Origin: Asterias amurensis
Taxonomy: Eukaryota > Echinodermata > Asteroidea > Forcipulatida > Asteriidae
Length of the DNA: 64,000 nucleotides
Direction of reading: 5' to 3'
Assembly (NCBI RefSeq): GCF_032118995.1
Contig: NC_092655.1
Span: forward strand, 9,849,917 to 9,913,916
This document shows, in pieces, positions 1 to 9,079 of the stretch. Every line of letters begins with the position of its first letter. Within the stretch, counting starts at the first letter, position 1. The notes beneath the pieces are model-generated. The model saw nothing but the letters and a program-made list of their open reading frames with translations, did no database searches and was not told where the DNA came from. The translations under genes and the position numbers were made by a program.

Positions 1-2
1 CA

Positions 3-410
3 TTTCTAAAACTTCTCAAGCATTATAGACATGCTCACAATGACACCCCAGTGCACTGTGGCATTGATGGTTGCCAGCGAATACAAAAAACCTCCAGACA
101 ATATCGGCATCATATCAAATCAAAACACCGCCTCTTTTGGTTGGAACACTGCTCTCAACGCATTGGTAGGGGGCAAGATAGGCAAGATGATAATGATATC
201 AATGAGCAGGAAGAAGCTCTTGATAGAGAGAGTGAACATGATGAACAAGATGAGATACTGAATGACGATGAAGCTGATATCCATATTGATGTGAATCGTG
301 AAGTTGCCTCATTATTACTTGGCCTAAGAGAAGAACATAAGACATCAAGTGCTTCTTGCATCTATATGGCAAGGGGTTATCTGAACAATGGTTATCTGAA
401 CAAGTTTTAG
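3..410 (+). CDS. C2H2 zinc-finger N-terminal segment of a transposase-derived protein (5' partial)
   Basis: The frame is open from base 3 and is cut by the window edge. It reads ...FLKLLKHYRHAHNDTPVHC followed by GIDGCQRIQKTSRQYRHH and IKSKH, a C2H2 zinc finger with C-x4-C and H-x4-H-type spacing. A strongly acidic linker (EQEEALDRESEHDEQDE, then DDEADIHID) follows, then VASLLLGLREEHKT. Uncharacterised proteins of fish and marine invertebrates often combine such a finger, an acidic linker and a core like the one starting at 356. The frame stops at 408-410, while the continuation lies in another frame, so this is probably the front part of the same gene, separated by indels. It could also be a decayed copy. 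The family link is from memory, not from a search. Confidence 0.6.
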   Translation, partial: FLKLLKHYRHAHNDTPVHCGIDGCQRIQKTSRQYRHHIKSKHRLFWLEHCSQRIGRGQDRQDDNDINEQEEALDRESEHDEQDEILNDDEADIHIDVNREVASLLLGLREEHKTSSASCIYMARGYLNNGYLNKF

Positions 411-2374
411 CCTCTTTGGAGAGGGGTGGTGCAAATGTGGATGAACTCAACCAATTTGGGCTTTCAGATGCATTGAAAGAATCTCAATATGAAAAGGCAC
501 TCACAGAGTTTTCCTCACAAAAGTCACTTGAGGGATACATATCCCAACATTTTGACTTAGTTGAGCCAATTGAATATGTACTGGGACTGGATGAAAACGG
601 TAAAGAGGAAACATTTCAGTATGTTCCTGTTTTAGACACTATCAGAGCACTATTAACAAAGGAGGATGTGTTCGCAGAGGTGTTTAACAATCATTTCTCA
701 GAAAATGAAGTGTTGAAAGATTACTGTGACGGACTACATTTTAAGCAGAATGCATTGTTTTCTGCACAGAATATGTCACTGCAGGTTCAACTTTACTTTG
801 ATGAATTTAATGTTGCTAACCCTCTTGGTAACAAAGTCCAGAAAATGAAGTTTGGCGGTTTCTACTTTGTTTTGGGGAACATCTCCCCCAAATATCGCTC
901 AAAGCTGCATGTTATACAGCTTGCCACTTTATGTCTGGCAAGCCATTTGAAAAAATATGACATGAATGCAATTCTAGCACCGCTGTTACGTGACATTCAC
1001 AAGTTGGAAACAGAAGGTGTTTGTATACAGAAAGATGATATTAGTCATACTTTTTATGGAACAATTTCATTTATAAGTGCTGACAACCGTGGTGCCCATT
1101 TCATAGGGGGGTTTCAAACCCATTTCAACAGTGGGCGCATCTGCAGGGGATGCAATGTAACTTCACAGACTCTCAAAGACCATTTCAATCCCTGCAGATT
1201 GCAATTACGCACCAAGCAAGGATATGAACAACAAGTTCGCATTGTACATGAAAATCCAGATTTGTGGAATCTGTATGGGTTAAAACATGACTCAGTGTTC
1301 AACTACTTCCATATTACATGTGGTTTGCCTCACGACATTGCCCATGATCTTTTTGAGGGTGTAGTTCCTGAAGTCATTGAAGTAACAATCAAACACTGTG
1401 TCCAGCAAGGATATTTCTCTCTGCTGTATTTCAATGACATGATCAAGACATTTCCCTATGGAGAACCTGATATTAGGAACAAACCCACTGCCATGTCTTG
1501 CACAATGGCTTCATTCAGGGTTAAGCAAACTGCATCACAAGCATGGTGTTTGCTGAGACTGCTACCTCTGATGATTGGTCACACAATACCATATGAGGAC
1601 AGTAAGTGGTTGGTTCTGTTATCACTTCTGGATGTGGTTGAATACATTATGGCACCAAGGGTAACCAAAGTAACAATTGGTTTTCTAACATTTCTAATTG
1701 AAATGTTTTTGTCTACCTACTACAGAGAGTATGACATAACAATGAAACCAAAAGCACACTACCTCCTACACTACCCAGAACAAATGCATCAATTTGGTCC
1801 TCTAGTGTTCTGTTGGACCTTGCGGTTTGAAGGAAAACACTTCTTTTTTAAAGAGGTGTCCTGTCGAACCAAAAACCGCAAGAATCTGTGCAAGACAATG
1901 GCAGAGCGACACGAGTACCATCAAGCATGGCTAAGGTCAAGGGCAACAGATTTTCTAACTCACAATATTGTTGAACATACTGGTGGTAAACTTGTTCATG
2001 TAAGACAGTTATCAAGGGAAACACATTTGTTAATTTTGTCTCAATTGGGCCAGTCTGAATTTGTTTATGTAGTACCCAAGGTTGCATATAATGGCATATG
2101 GTACACATCAGATTCTGCAGTTGTACTTGAAAGCACTCACAGTGGCTACAAATTTGCAAAAATTGACATGAGCTTCATCATCACTGGCATTGTTTTTAAT
2201 GCATGCAGAATTCTCCAAACTCAACACTACATTCCACATATTCATGCATATGCTGTTTCTGAGACAAATGAAAGAAAACTCATAAGGACATCAGAACTTG
2301 CAGACCATCAACCACTTGCAATATATAACACAGCATATTCACAGGTTGTTGTGCTTCGGCATCATATTGTGTAA
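356..2374 (+). CDS. Transposase-derived core protein (tnp2/DUF4218-like, CACTA/EnSpm-related)
   Basis: This is a 672-codon open frame. The TTG at 356 is only where the frame can be read from, not a convincing initiator, because the protein should continue from the zinc-finger segment upstream. Landmarks, counted from 356, are a CRGC pair near residue 262, HDIAHDLFEGVVPE at about 326-339, KPKAHYLLHYPEQ at about 464-476 and FGPLVFCWTLRFEGKH followed by FFFK at about 480-499. These motifs are typical of a widespread uncharacterised animal family that resembles the tnp2/DUF4218 part of CACTA-type transposases. The end (SELADHQPLAIYN...VVLRHHIV) is where such proteins usually stop, so the C-terminus looks complete. 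I cannot identify catalytic acids with confidence. The long uninterrupted frame argues for recent or present constraint, while the break near 340-405 argues against full function. Confidence 0.65.
   Translation: MHLYGKGLSEQWLSEQVLASLERGGANVDELNQFGLSDALKESQYEKALTEFSSQKSLEGYISQHFDLVEPIEYVLGLDENGKEETFQYVPVLDTIRALLTKEDVFAEVFNNHFSENEVLKDYCDGLHFKQNALFSAQNMSLQVQLYFDEFNVANPLGNKVQKMKFGGFYFVLGNISPKYRSKLHVIQLATLCLASHLKKYDMNAILAPLLRDIHKLETEGVCIQKDDISHTFYGTISFISADNRGAHFIGGFQTHFNSGRICRGCNVTSQTLKDHFNPCRLQLRTKQGYEQQVRIVHENPDLWNLYGLKHDSVFNYFHITCGLPHDIAHDLFEGVVPEVIEVTIKHCVQQGYFSLLYFNDMIKTFPYGEPDIRNKPTAMSCTMASFRVKQTASQAWCLLRLLPLMIGHTIPYEDSKWLVLLSLLDVVEYIMAPRVTKVTIGFLTFLIEMFLSTYYREYDITMKPKAHYLLHYPEQMHQFGPLVFCWTLRFEGKHFFFKEVSCRTKNRKNLCKTMAERHEYHQAWLRSRATDFLTHNIVEHTGGKLVHVRQLSRETHLLILSQLGQSEFVYVVPKVAYNGIWYTSDSAVVLESTHSGYKFAKIDMSFIITGIVFNACRILQTQHYIPHIHAYAVSETNERKLIRTSELADHQPLAIYNTAYSQVVVLRHHIV
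375..403 (+). repeat. 15-bp tandem duplication at the frame break
   Basis: GGTTATCTGAACAA occurs at 375-388 and again at 390-403, giving a 15-bp period. It lies where the reading frame passes from the zinc-finger segment to the transposase-like core. The duplication is a multiple of three and cannot by itself explain the frame change, but it marks a local rearrangement or replication slippage. Confidence 0.85.
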
Positions 2375-2483
2375 TTATAAAGTATACCTTAAGAAATTGG
2401 GAAAATACATATGATTACATGTATTTTTAGATGATTGACCTCTGTATTTACATTCACAAAAAACCTAAACAATTTAATTTCAG

Positions 2484-2735
2484 GCACAAGTTTTTGTTGA
2501 TATATGGGCTGAAAAGAAAGAAAGTAGAAATCAGCACAAACAATGAAAGTGGAGCTTCCAGACAAGAGATCTCTAAGATAGTGGCTCAGGAATTTGGCAT
2601 TGAGATTGACAACTTCAATTTACAAGCATGGGACATGGACTTCACTGATTTCGTTGATATGGATGAGGAGGAGATTTTTGAAGGGCCTTTGAAGATCAAT
2701 GTGGTGGACATTCTCCAGGTGCAGTTAATGATAAG
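2484..2735 (+). CDS. SAMD3-like gene, exon A (ubiquitin/PB1-like start)
   Basis: The acceptor is a TTTCAG ending at 2483 and the donor is AAG|GTAAGC at 2736. The reading is HKFLLIYGLKRKKVEIS then ...GIEIDNFNLQAWDMDF, ending in two bases of an AGA codon (phase 2). The pattern of a basic beta-strand start, a helix and an acidic tail resembles the ubiquitin-like N-terminal module of SAMD3-like proteins. An alternative is a start at ATG 2431, reading through the acceptor. Confidence 0.6.
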
Positions 2736-5700
2736 GTAAGCAAGTTATCCAGCAATTTTCCGCTTGACAACAGCAGAACCTGGTATTCAGAAAAAAAGTC
2801 ATTTTTGTGTGTGCATGCACGTTTTGTGCAACCAGGCATGCTAGTCAGTTGGAGCTGACATCACTAAATGTGATGTTATATCAAGATAAATGTGTCCAAA
2901 GCTTTTGATTGGTAGATGATGTCCCAGGTATCTGACATGGTAGATAATGTGTATAAATTAGTACATACCCTGACTGCACACATAACATACATTGCTCTTT
3001 TGCGAATGAACTATTGCACTATGCTACAGTGGTGCTGCTAATCATTTACAGACTTGTGTTAAATACATTTGAAATGAAAAAAAAAAACACTTTTGGTTGA
3101 TCTTCTAAATTTACAATTGTTCATGTCTTTGTGTATTTTTTATTCATTCCAAATATGACCATCCAAAAAGAAGCCACAAAACGTATAGGTTGAACAACAT
3201 TAATAAATTCTTGTACATTTCTTTCAGAGAGGCGCCGCTCCCAGAGGCTGGAAATGACATAGCAGATCTTCCACTCCCATCCCAAAGTGCCACATCTGCA
3301 TTAGTATCTGCAAGTGCATCTTGTCCAACTTCAGCGATCGGCTGGTACACCAAATACAAGTTACCAAGCTTCCCGGCGGCTTTAACACAAAAGATTACCA
3401 CGGGACAGCCTTTGACAGCAGCAAATGAGTCGGCTATTCTAGACATCATTCTGGAATCCTCAAAGTTGACAAAGTGTATGTATAAATTAGGACTATATAA
3501 AATCTCATTCACTATAATTCTCACTCTTGATTTCTTATATCAATGTCACAGGTTGTGGGTTTTTTGTGGGTTTTTTTTTTTTTTTTTTTTGGGGGGGGGG
3601 GGTTCAAACCATGTTTGAATCGTTAAACTGTAAATTTTCAAACCTCCTAAGCGCTGAAAACACTTTTGAAATGCACCCAATAGACTTCAACAAGGTATTC
3701 TTCCCTGGTCAAATAATGGTATTTAAAGTTTGAATTAGGCAAAAACAGTGCGATGAGCCAGTGTTACAAGTTGCACTACTGACAGCCTTGTGCAGCCCTG
3801 AAACACACTAACTGAGCATCCATAACTTGGTGAAAAAGGAAGACATGTTTAACAACTTTGGATCATAAAATCTCTTGTTACTTTTAAAATTTGGCAGGTA
3901 CTACTTAACTTCAGACCAGTATGCTGGATTAACTGAACAGCTCTTCACAACGTTCCCGAGTCTGTCGTCTGGCCTAGATATAGCTAACAGGAAGGTGAGT
4001 CTTTCATTTTGTCAAATACATAGTATTGAATTGTAGCTTAGAAGCTTAGAAGTCAATGTTAGTGCTGTGGACAAGAACATTTCTAAGAGTACACTTGTAT
4101 TTTACCTTGAGTACCAGTACAAGACAATATTTTCAATGTTAAATTACTTGAGGATGAGTACAAATATTTTCCAACTTCCAAGTGCACAAATTTGGGTTGA
4201 CATGTTCTACTTTGTACTGTGAAAAAAGCAGCAAGAATAAAAACCCATATATCACAATGAAAAGTTGGCAAAACTAAACCTATTATAAGTTTGGCCTCAT
4301 TGGATAAGCACTATATTTTTTCGTATTCCACGGCCTCATTGAGTATGGGACACAGAATCGCTATATTCAAGCATCTGGACACAGAATCGCTATATTCAAG
4401 CATCTGGACACAGAATCGCTATATTCAAGCATCTGATTGGTGGATTAGCTTGTACTAGAAGATAAAATGAATTATCATGTGTGAGTAGACACAACAATTT
4501 TTTTTAAAGCCATTGGACACTTTCGGCAAACAGTATTGTCCAAGGCCCACACTTCGTGCATCACAACTTCTATATAAAATAACAAACCTGTGAAAATTTA
4601 GGCTCAATCGGAGGTTGGGGTCGGCAGAAAATAACGGGAAAACCCATCATTGTATCCGCAAGTTTCGCCGTGTCATGACATGTGTTTTAAATAAATCCGT
4701 AATTCTGGATATCGAGATTTGATATTGTTTTGCTGTTTTCTCAAAAAGTAAAGCATTTCATGGAATAATATTTCAAGAGAAGTCTTTCACCACTACCTTC
4801 TGTAAACCCTGTAAGTTATTTGTAAATCTGTGAACTTTCATTTGTTCTTCTTTTAAGAAGGCATAATGGAAATAATGGATCAAAGCTTGTAACCATGTGT
4901 ATTGAATAAAATAACCGACTTGATCATCAAACAATCAAGTTTATATTTATGTGATTTAATTTTAGGGAGTGGTGAGTTCTATTCTAAATTCTCATCTGAT
5001 TTAAACAGTTTTTTTTAAACAAGTATGAATTTCTTTGTCTTTTCCAGAGTCTGTGGATAACGAAGCTTAAATATAAATTTCAAAATGCTCGCAAGAGAGA
5101 CAAAGACATCAGGGCTTCCTTGCAAGTGATGGAACGCAAGCGGAAGCAGCCACCAACAGCCAAACAAATGGTCAAAACCCCAAAGTTGTCAAAGTTCCCG
5201 CCCGCATTTGGGTTGGAAAATTACTGCCCCCCCCAACAGCCATCAGAGGATGAAAACTCCTTAATTAGGCACAAGGAGTGGTTAAAAATCGAGAACACCA
5301 AGAAGCGACCTCAGTACATAGAAGTGACTCAACGCATGGGTATAACATTCCCTGATCGACGCGCAATGATTGTGAACAGCAAATACTTAAACATGGAGAC
5401 GGTGAAGAATGCTTACCCCTGGTTGTTTCGAGATGAAGCGGATGAGGTGTGTACAAACAAAAATAATTCTAGTTTGTCCAAGTGTAACATACATACAATT
5501 CTCTTCAAGCAAACTTGAATCATCAATCTTGATTGGCAAATACTTGATGGCAGTTTGTGCGATATTATCCGAAAAGACCTTCATTCAAGTGCAAATGTTC
5601 ACCTTCGTCAAAGCAGTTTGTAATGTGTTGTCTTTGTGATGTTCATGTAAATTCAGTGTTTCTATCAATGATGAGTATATTTTCTTGCAATTGGTTAAAA

Positions 5701-7656
5701 TTAAAAGGCGTGAACTTAGGTTAAAGATTGGATTTTTTGCAGACATCCTTTTATTTTTAGTCAATGAGAGAACCTCTATTTTGTCCTTTTTTCCAGTTCA
5801 TCACCGAATTTCAGCGAATTCATGGCACATCAGGACCCATTGACTTAATCATACAGGGACTAAAGAGGTATGGGGAAGCAATCATTACACTGTTCAAAAA
5901 CCGTCGTTGTCTTAAAGACGCTGATGATGAGGAGCTTGCCACATTCATTGGTGATCAGGAAGGGGGAGAAAATGGTAAGCAGAATTTTTTTTAGAATCAA
6001 CTCGTCACTGGCCCCTCTCACTACTAAACCTACCATGCCAGGGCCCAATTTAATATAGCTGCTAAGCACACAAATGTGCGTAGCATGAAATTTCTTCCTT
6101 GATAAAAACAGGATTACCAACCAAATTTCCATTTGTTGCACATTGCTTATTATTGGTATTCAGCTGTTGTTTGCTTATCTCAAAAAACAGGTGGAAGTTT
6201 GGTTGGTAATGCTGTTTTTTTATCAAGGCAAAAATAACATGCTAAGGAAATTATTGAGTTTAGCAGTTCTATGAAATTGGGCCCTGATGACGGGGACTCG
6301 ATGCTGAAGAATTTGATATGTTGTGTCATGGCCGTGTGGTTTAGTGCGTTAAACTTGAGTTCTGATAGCTGAGTCATCAGAATGAGGGTTCGAGTCCTGG
6401 TCATTAAACTTGTGTCCTTAAGCAAGACACTTAACTATAATTTGATACACTTAGGTAAAAGTTCAAGTTCATCACTTGTTTTATCCCAACAATATGCTTA
6501 AAATAACCAACCTGTGAAAAACTGAGCTCGATTGGTCATCAGAATTGTTTTATACTACCAACTGCTACTTAGCCCCATGCTCATTGCGAAGTAAGTGTTT
6601 ATGGTAATAAACCTTTTGAGTAATTTTCAAAAATGTAGTGTGTCTTGAATTCCATATGGTTTGCTCTACTGAGTATAATTGAAACACAATTCCACCTGTT
6701 GCAGTATGAAAATGTAACGATGCATGAGGAAGTTTTAGCAAATGTATTGTATCTCTTTTTAATTGTAGATGCAGATACTGTGGCAACAGCTGCCATCCTT
6801 GCACTGCCAAAGCTGCTTAACGAAAAGATGGACATGTTTACTTACCAGGTACATGAAAATAATGTTACAAACAGGGGTATTCTATATATTTCTCAGTATA
6901 ACATCTTTTTTTGGTGGGCAGCCATTTTACAGTCCCCCTTTTAGTTGCTCTCAATCTTTCCAGATCATTAAAAGTGTGATTATGCATAATTCATGCTGTT
7001 CTTATCAATATAGGAATTTTGATAGACGATGTGACCTATGTTTACATTCAAACTGCCCTCTGTTGACAAAACACTGCAGACGTCATGTTTCGCCAGGCAA
7101 AAAGACACGTAGTCATGGTAAGACTGCATACACTTTCTAGCTGGCTGCCAAAACACAACCTCAAAGTTAAGAACCAATATGTGAACCATAAAAGGAATTT
7201 AGAATAATTTTCAGGGGTGAGATTGTCACTTTTGATGTGCCTTTTGCTGGTACAATTTTTCAAGCAACTGAAGTGCTGCAATCTTCTCCATAATTGTCTT
7301 TATGAAGTTATCCTTATCAATTTCTATGTTGTTGTTCTTTCGAGCAGGGTGACACAGGAAAACACAAGAAGTCGGTACATATAATCATCAATCAACGTAG
7401 CCCACTGACATCATCTTCTTTCAGGCTAATTGTTGAGGATGTACAGGTTTGCACCTGCCCTGACATTATCTCTTCATTTTCCTGTTTTGTGAGTGCTTTT
7501 TATGTTTTTCATCTACAATATCTTGCAACTCAACAGAAGAGTCTTGAGTTCACACAAGTCGCACTGCTTAAAATTAAAGACAAGTGCCCGGTGGCTAAGC
7601 CAGTAATAACTTTAATTTCAAGACTGAATAAAATCACAACCCAAAAAGAGGACTAG
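2484..7656 (+). CDS. SAMD3-like protein, seven-exon gene model (C-terminal module)
   Basis: The exons are 2484-2735, 3228-3473, 3898-3994, 5048-5446, 5797-5974, 6769-6848 and 7348-7656. Every junction has GT and AG, and all phases match (2, 2, 0, 0, 1, 0), giving about 519 residues ending at TAG 7654-7656. The product lacks a SAM domain in this window. It follows the order of the uncharacterised region of fish and invertebrate 'sterile alpha motif domain-containing protein 3-like' proteins: a ubiquitin/PB1-like start, then YKLPSFPAAL, SLWITKLKYKFQNARKRD, ITFPDRRAMI...YPWLF, and a C-terminal segment ending FTQVALLKI. No catalytic role is known to me. It lies just downstream of the transposase-like core in the same orientation, and a fusion by splicing is possible. 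Introns carry TIR elements and a SINE. The function is unknown. The exon structure is well supported by phase agreement, and the family name is from memory. Confidence 0.65.
3228..3473 (+). CDS. SAMD3-like gene, exon B
   Basis: The acceptor CTTTCAG ends at 3227, and the first base completes AGA from the previous exon. The exon reads EAPLPEAGNDIADLPLPS, a low-complexity Ser/Ala linker, then GWYTKYKLPSFPAAL and an ITTGQPLTAANESAILDII segment. The donor is GTGTAT at 3474 in phase 2. The 'lp.FP..l...I..g..L......ai...I' pattern is the family's signature after the linker. Confidence 0.65.
3571..3602 (+). repeat. T20-G12 homopolymer pair in intron
   Basis: Twenty T are followed directly by twelve G within the intron after exon B. 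It may be an old insertion end or slippage tract. The length is unreliable in most sequencing data. Confidence 0.9.
3898..3994 (+). CDS. SAMD3-like gene, exon C
   Basis: The acceptor TTGGCAG ends at 3897 and the strong donor GTGAGT is at 3995. The first base completes AAG, then 32 codons read YYLTSDQYAGLTEQLFTTFP and SLSSGLDIANRK. This corresponds to the 'YPt..qY..v...Lv..FP.L.d' part of SAMD3-like proteins. Confidence 0.65.
4348..4434 (+). repeat. 29-bp tandem repeat, three perfect copies
   Basis: The copies 4348-4376, 4377-4405 and 4406-4434 are identical and begin GGACACAGAATCGC. They lie in the intron between exons C and D. Perfect identity implies a recent duplication. Confidence 0.95.
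4503..4850 (+). mobile_element. Short non-autonomous element (TTTAAAGCCATTGGACAC family), 3' end decayed
   Basis: It starts TTTAAAGCCATTGGACACTT and includes ACAAACCTGTGAAAATTT and GGCTCAATCGG, modules shared in style with the other TTTAAAG elements in the window. It carries no coding capacity. The expected inverted terminus near 4850 is not intact. The identification as a MITE-like repeat comes from the shared architecture and from recall of similar echinoderm repeats. Confidence 0.55.
5048..5446 (+). CDS. SAMD3-like gene, exon D (largest internal exon)
   Basis: The acceptor TTTCCAG ends at 5047, the donor GTGTGT is at 5447, and both ends are phase 0 (133 codons). It begins SLWITKLKYKFQNARKRDKD, a typical helical basic segment. 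It continues through a Lys-rich linker to a segment with ENSLIRHKEWLK, ITFPDRRAMIV and NAYPWLFRDEADE. The paired 'TF..RR..I' and 'YP.LF' motifs are the best family markers in this gene. Confidence 0.7.
5797..5974 (+). CDS. SAMD3-like gene, exon E
   Basis: The acceptor TTTTTTCCAG ends at 5796 and the donor GTAAGC is at 5975 (phase 1). The 59 codons read FITEFQRIHGTSGPIDLII, then GLKRYGEAIITLFKNRRCLK and an acidic end. This matches the helical segment that follows 'YP.LF' in SAMD3-like proteins. Confidence 0.65.
6040..6285 (+). mobile_element. MITE with GGGCCCAATT terminal inverted repeats
   Basis: The 246-bp element begins AGGGCCCAATTTAATATAGC and ends with the reverse complement of AGGGCCCAATTTCATAGAAC. 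TIRs are about 25 bp with a few mismatches. The interior also folds: ATTTCTTCCTTGATAAAAAC near the left pairs with the TTTTTTATCAAGG stretch near the right. It has no coding capacity and lies in the intron between exons E and F. Partial relatives lie near 10310 and 20150. Confidence 0.75.
6325..6440 (+). mobile_element. tRNA-derived SINE fragment
   Basis: An A-box-like TGGTTTAGTGCG at 6337-6348 and a perfect B box GGTTCGAGTCC at 6387-6397 form a type-2 Pol III promoter about 50 bp apart. After the tRNA-like head comes GTGTCCTTAAGCAAGACACT, a segment common in deuterostome SINEs. The head does not fold as a convincing functional tRNA. It lies on the sense strand of the intron. Confidence 0.65.
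6769..6848 (+). CDS. SAMD3-like gene, exon F (small)
   Basis: The acceptor TAATTGTAG ends at 6768. The first two bases complete GAT, then 26 codons read ADTVATAAILALPKLLNEK and MDMFTYQ. The donor GTACAT is at 6849 (phase 0). 'aLp.lL.E....' is the expected motif at this point of the family. At 80 bases it is easily missed by gene finders. Confidence 0.6.
7348..7656 (+). CDS. SAMD3-like gene, terminal exon G
   Basis: The acceptor CGAGCAG ends at 7347, and 102 codons plus TAG follow in phase 0. The reading includes GDTGKHKKSVHIIINQRSP, FRLIVEDVQVCTCPDI, AFYVFHLQYLATQQKSLEFT and QVALLKIKDK. This is the usual C-terminus of SAMD3-like proteins (an 'i.iE...v....d...af.llfgl.Yal.l.yp....TFe..qk.ll.l' pattern). 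There is no ATG-initiated long frame here, so it is found only through the splice model. An inverted copy of 25 bases of this exon lies in the 3' flank. Confidence 0.65.
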   Translation, partial: GDTGKHKKSVHIIINQRSPLTSSSFRLIVEDVQVCTCPDIISSFSCFVSAFYVFHLQYLATQQKSLEFTQVALLKIKDKCPVAKPVITLISRLNKITTQKED

Positions 7657-7689
7657 CCTGAATGCAGGAAAATGAAGAGATAATGTCAG
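7460..7689 (+). repeat. 25-bp perfect inverted repeat linking last exon and 3' flank
   Basis: Bases 7460-7484, inside the coding part of exon G, are the exact reverse complement of 7665-7689, which lie just after the stop codon. The spacer is 180 bases. In RNA this would form a 25-bp stem that encloses the stop codon. Confidence 0.9.
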
Positions 7690-7770
7690 AAACAGGGTCT
7701 TGTAATTACTATATATTTCAGAGCATTCTGTAGCCCCACTTTAATATACAAAATATATTTACTTATAAGG

Positions 7771-8237
7771 TTAAGGCAGTGGACACTATTGGTAATTACT
7801 AAAAACAATTATTAGCATTAAACCTTACTTGTTTTATACCAGCAACCTCTCCCCATTATTCATAATGGGGAGAGGTTATAAGTATAAAACATTGTGAGAA
7901 CTGGCTCCCTCTGAAGTGACGTAGTAATGGGTGAGAGGTTATTAGTATAAAACTTTGTGAGAACTAGCTCCCTCTGAAGTGGCGTAGTTTTCGAGACAGT
8001 CTTAATTATCCACAAATTTGAATTTGAGACCTCGGAGTTAGATTTTGAGTTCTTGAAATCAAGCATCTGAAAGCACACAACTTCAGGTGACAAGAATGTT
8101 TTTTTCTTTCATTATTATATTGCAACTTCGAGGACCTCAATTTTTGCAGGCAGGTATGTTATTTAATGCATATGTTGTGATACACCAAGTGAGAAGACTG
8201 GTCTTTGACAATTACCAATAGTGTCCAGTGTCTTTAA
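7771..8237 (+). mobile_element. MITE-like element (GGCAGTGGACACTATTGG family), full length with internal rearrangement
   Basis: The left end TTAAGGCAGTGGACACTATT and the right end (reverse complement TTAAAGACACTGGACACTAT) are TIRs of roughly 28 bp. It is non-coding. It is longer than its relative at 9829 because 7831-7890 forms a near-perfect palindrome and the segment ending CCCTCTGAAGTGACGTAG is duplicated as CCCTCTGAAGTGGCGTAG. Confidence 0.7.
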
Positions 8238-8239
8238 AG

Positions 8240-9010
8240 ACAAATAAGGTTTAAATGGGTTTTAGTTATGGAGAGCTGTTCAATTTTATTATGTACAGTT
8301 TGAATTGATGCAATGTTGAGGATAAAGTAATGTAAACTGTATTTACTTATCATGTTAAAGACAACAATGGGTTCTAGTTATGGAGAGCTGTTCATTTTTT
8401 ATTTGATGCAATATGAGGATAAAGTAAAGTAAAACTGGACTTACTTATCAGACTAAAGACAGAACATTTTAAATGGGTTCTAGTTATGGAGAGCTGTTAA
8501 ATTTTAATAATACATTTTGAATTGATGCAATATAACGATAGAGAACTATATTTACTTATCAGACTAAAGACAAAACGGTTTAATTGAGATCGAGTTATGG
8601 AGAGCTGTTAAATTTTGATTTGTACAGTTTGAATTAATGCAATGTTGAGGACAAATTAATGTAAACTCTGTTTATAAGACTAAAAACAAAATGTTTTAAA
8701 CGAGTTCTGATTATGGAGAGCTGTTAAATTTTAATCTTCACAGTTTGAATTGATGCAATGTTGAGGACAAATTAATATAAACTCTATTTATAAGTGTAAA
8801 GACAAAATGTTTAAACGAGTTCTAGTTATGGAGAGCTGTTAAATTTTAATTTGTACAGTTTGAATTGATGCAATGTTGAGGACAAATTAATATAAACTCT
8901 ATTTATAAGAGTAAAGACAAAATGTTTAAACGAGTTCTAGTTATGGAGAGCTGTTAAATTTTAATTTGTACAGTTTGAATTGATGCAATGTTGAAGACGA
9001 AGTAAAGTAA
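8240..9010 (+). repeat. Minisatellite, seven copies of a 106-116 bp unit
   Basis: The marker TTATGGAGAGCTGTT recurs with GAGAGCTG at about 8271, 8383, 8489, 8600, 8716, 8831 and 8946. Copies downstream of about 8700 are the most alike, each with GTACAGTTTGAATTGATGCA and a GACAAATTAAT block. No coding frame is kept. It begins right after the right TIR of the preceding element. Confidence 0.9.
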
Positions 9011-9079
9011 AAGTGCCAAATATAAACTTGTCTTCAGACTGAGTTTTTAATGAGTGATAACTATGGCAATGGTGTGACC

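Noticed and set aside
31..261. Open frame starting at ATG 31
   Set aside because: It overlaps the zinc-finger frame, which carries the recognisable motif. This frame has none.
6325..6440. Functional tRNA gene
   Set aside because: The A and B boxes are present, but the flanks do not form a convincing acceptor stem and a SINE-type tail follows directly.
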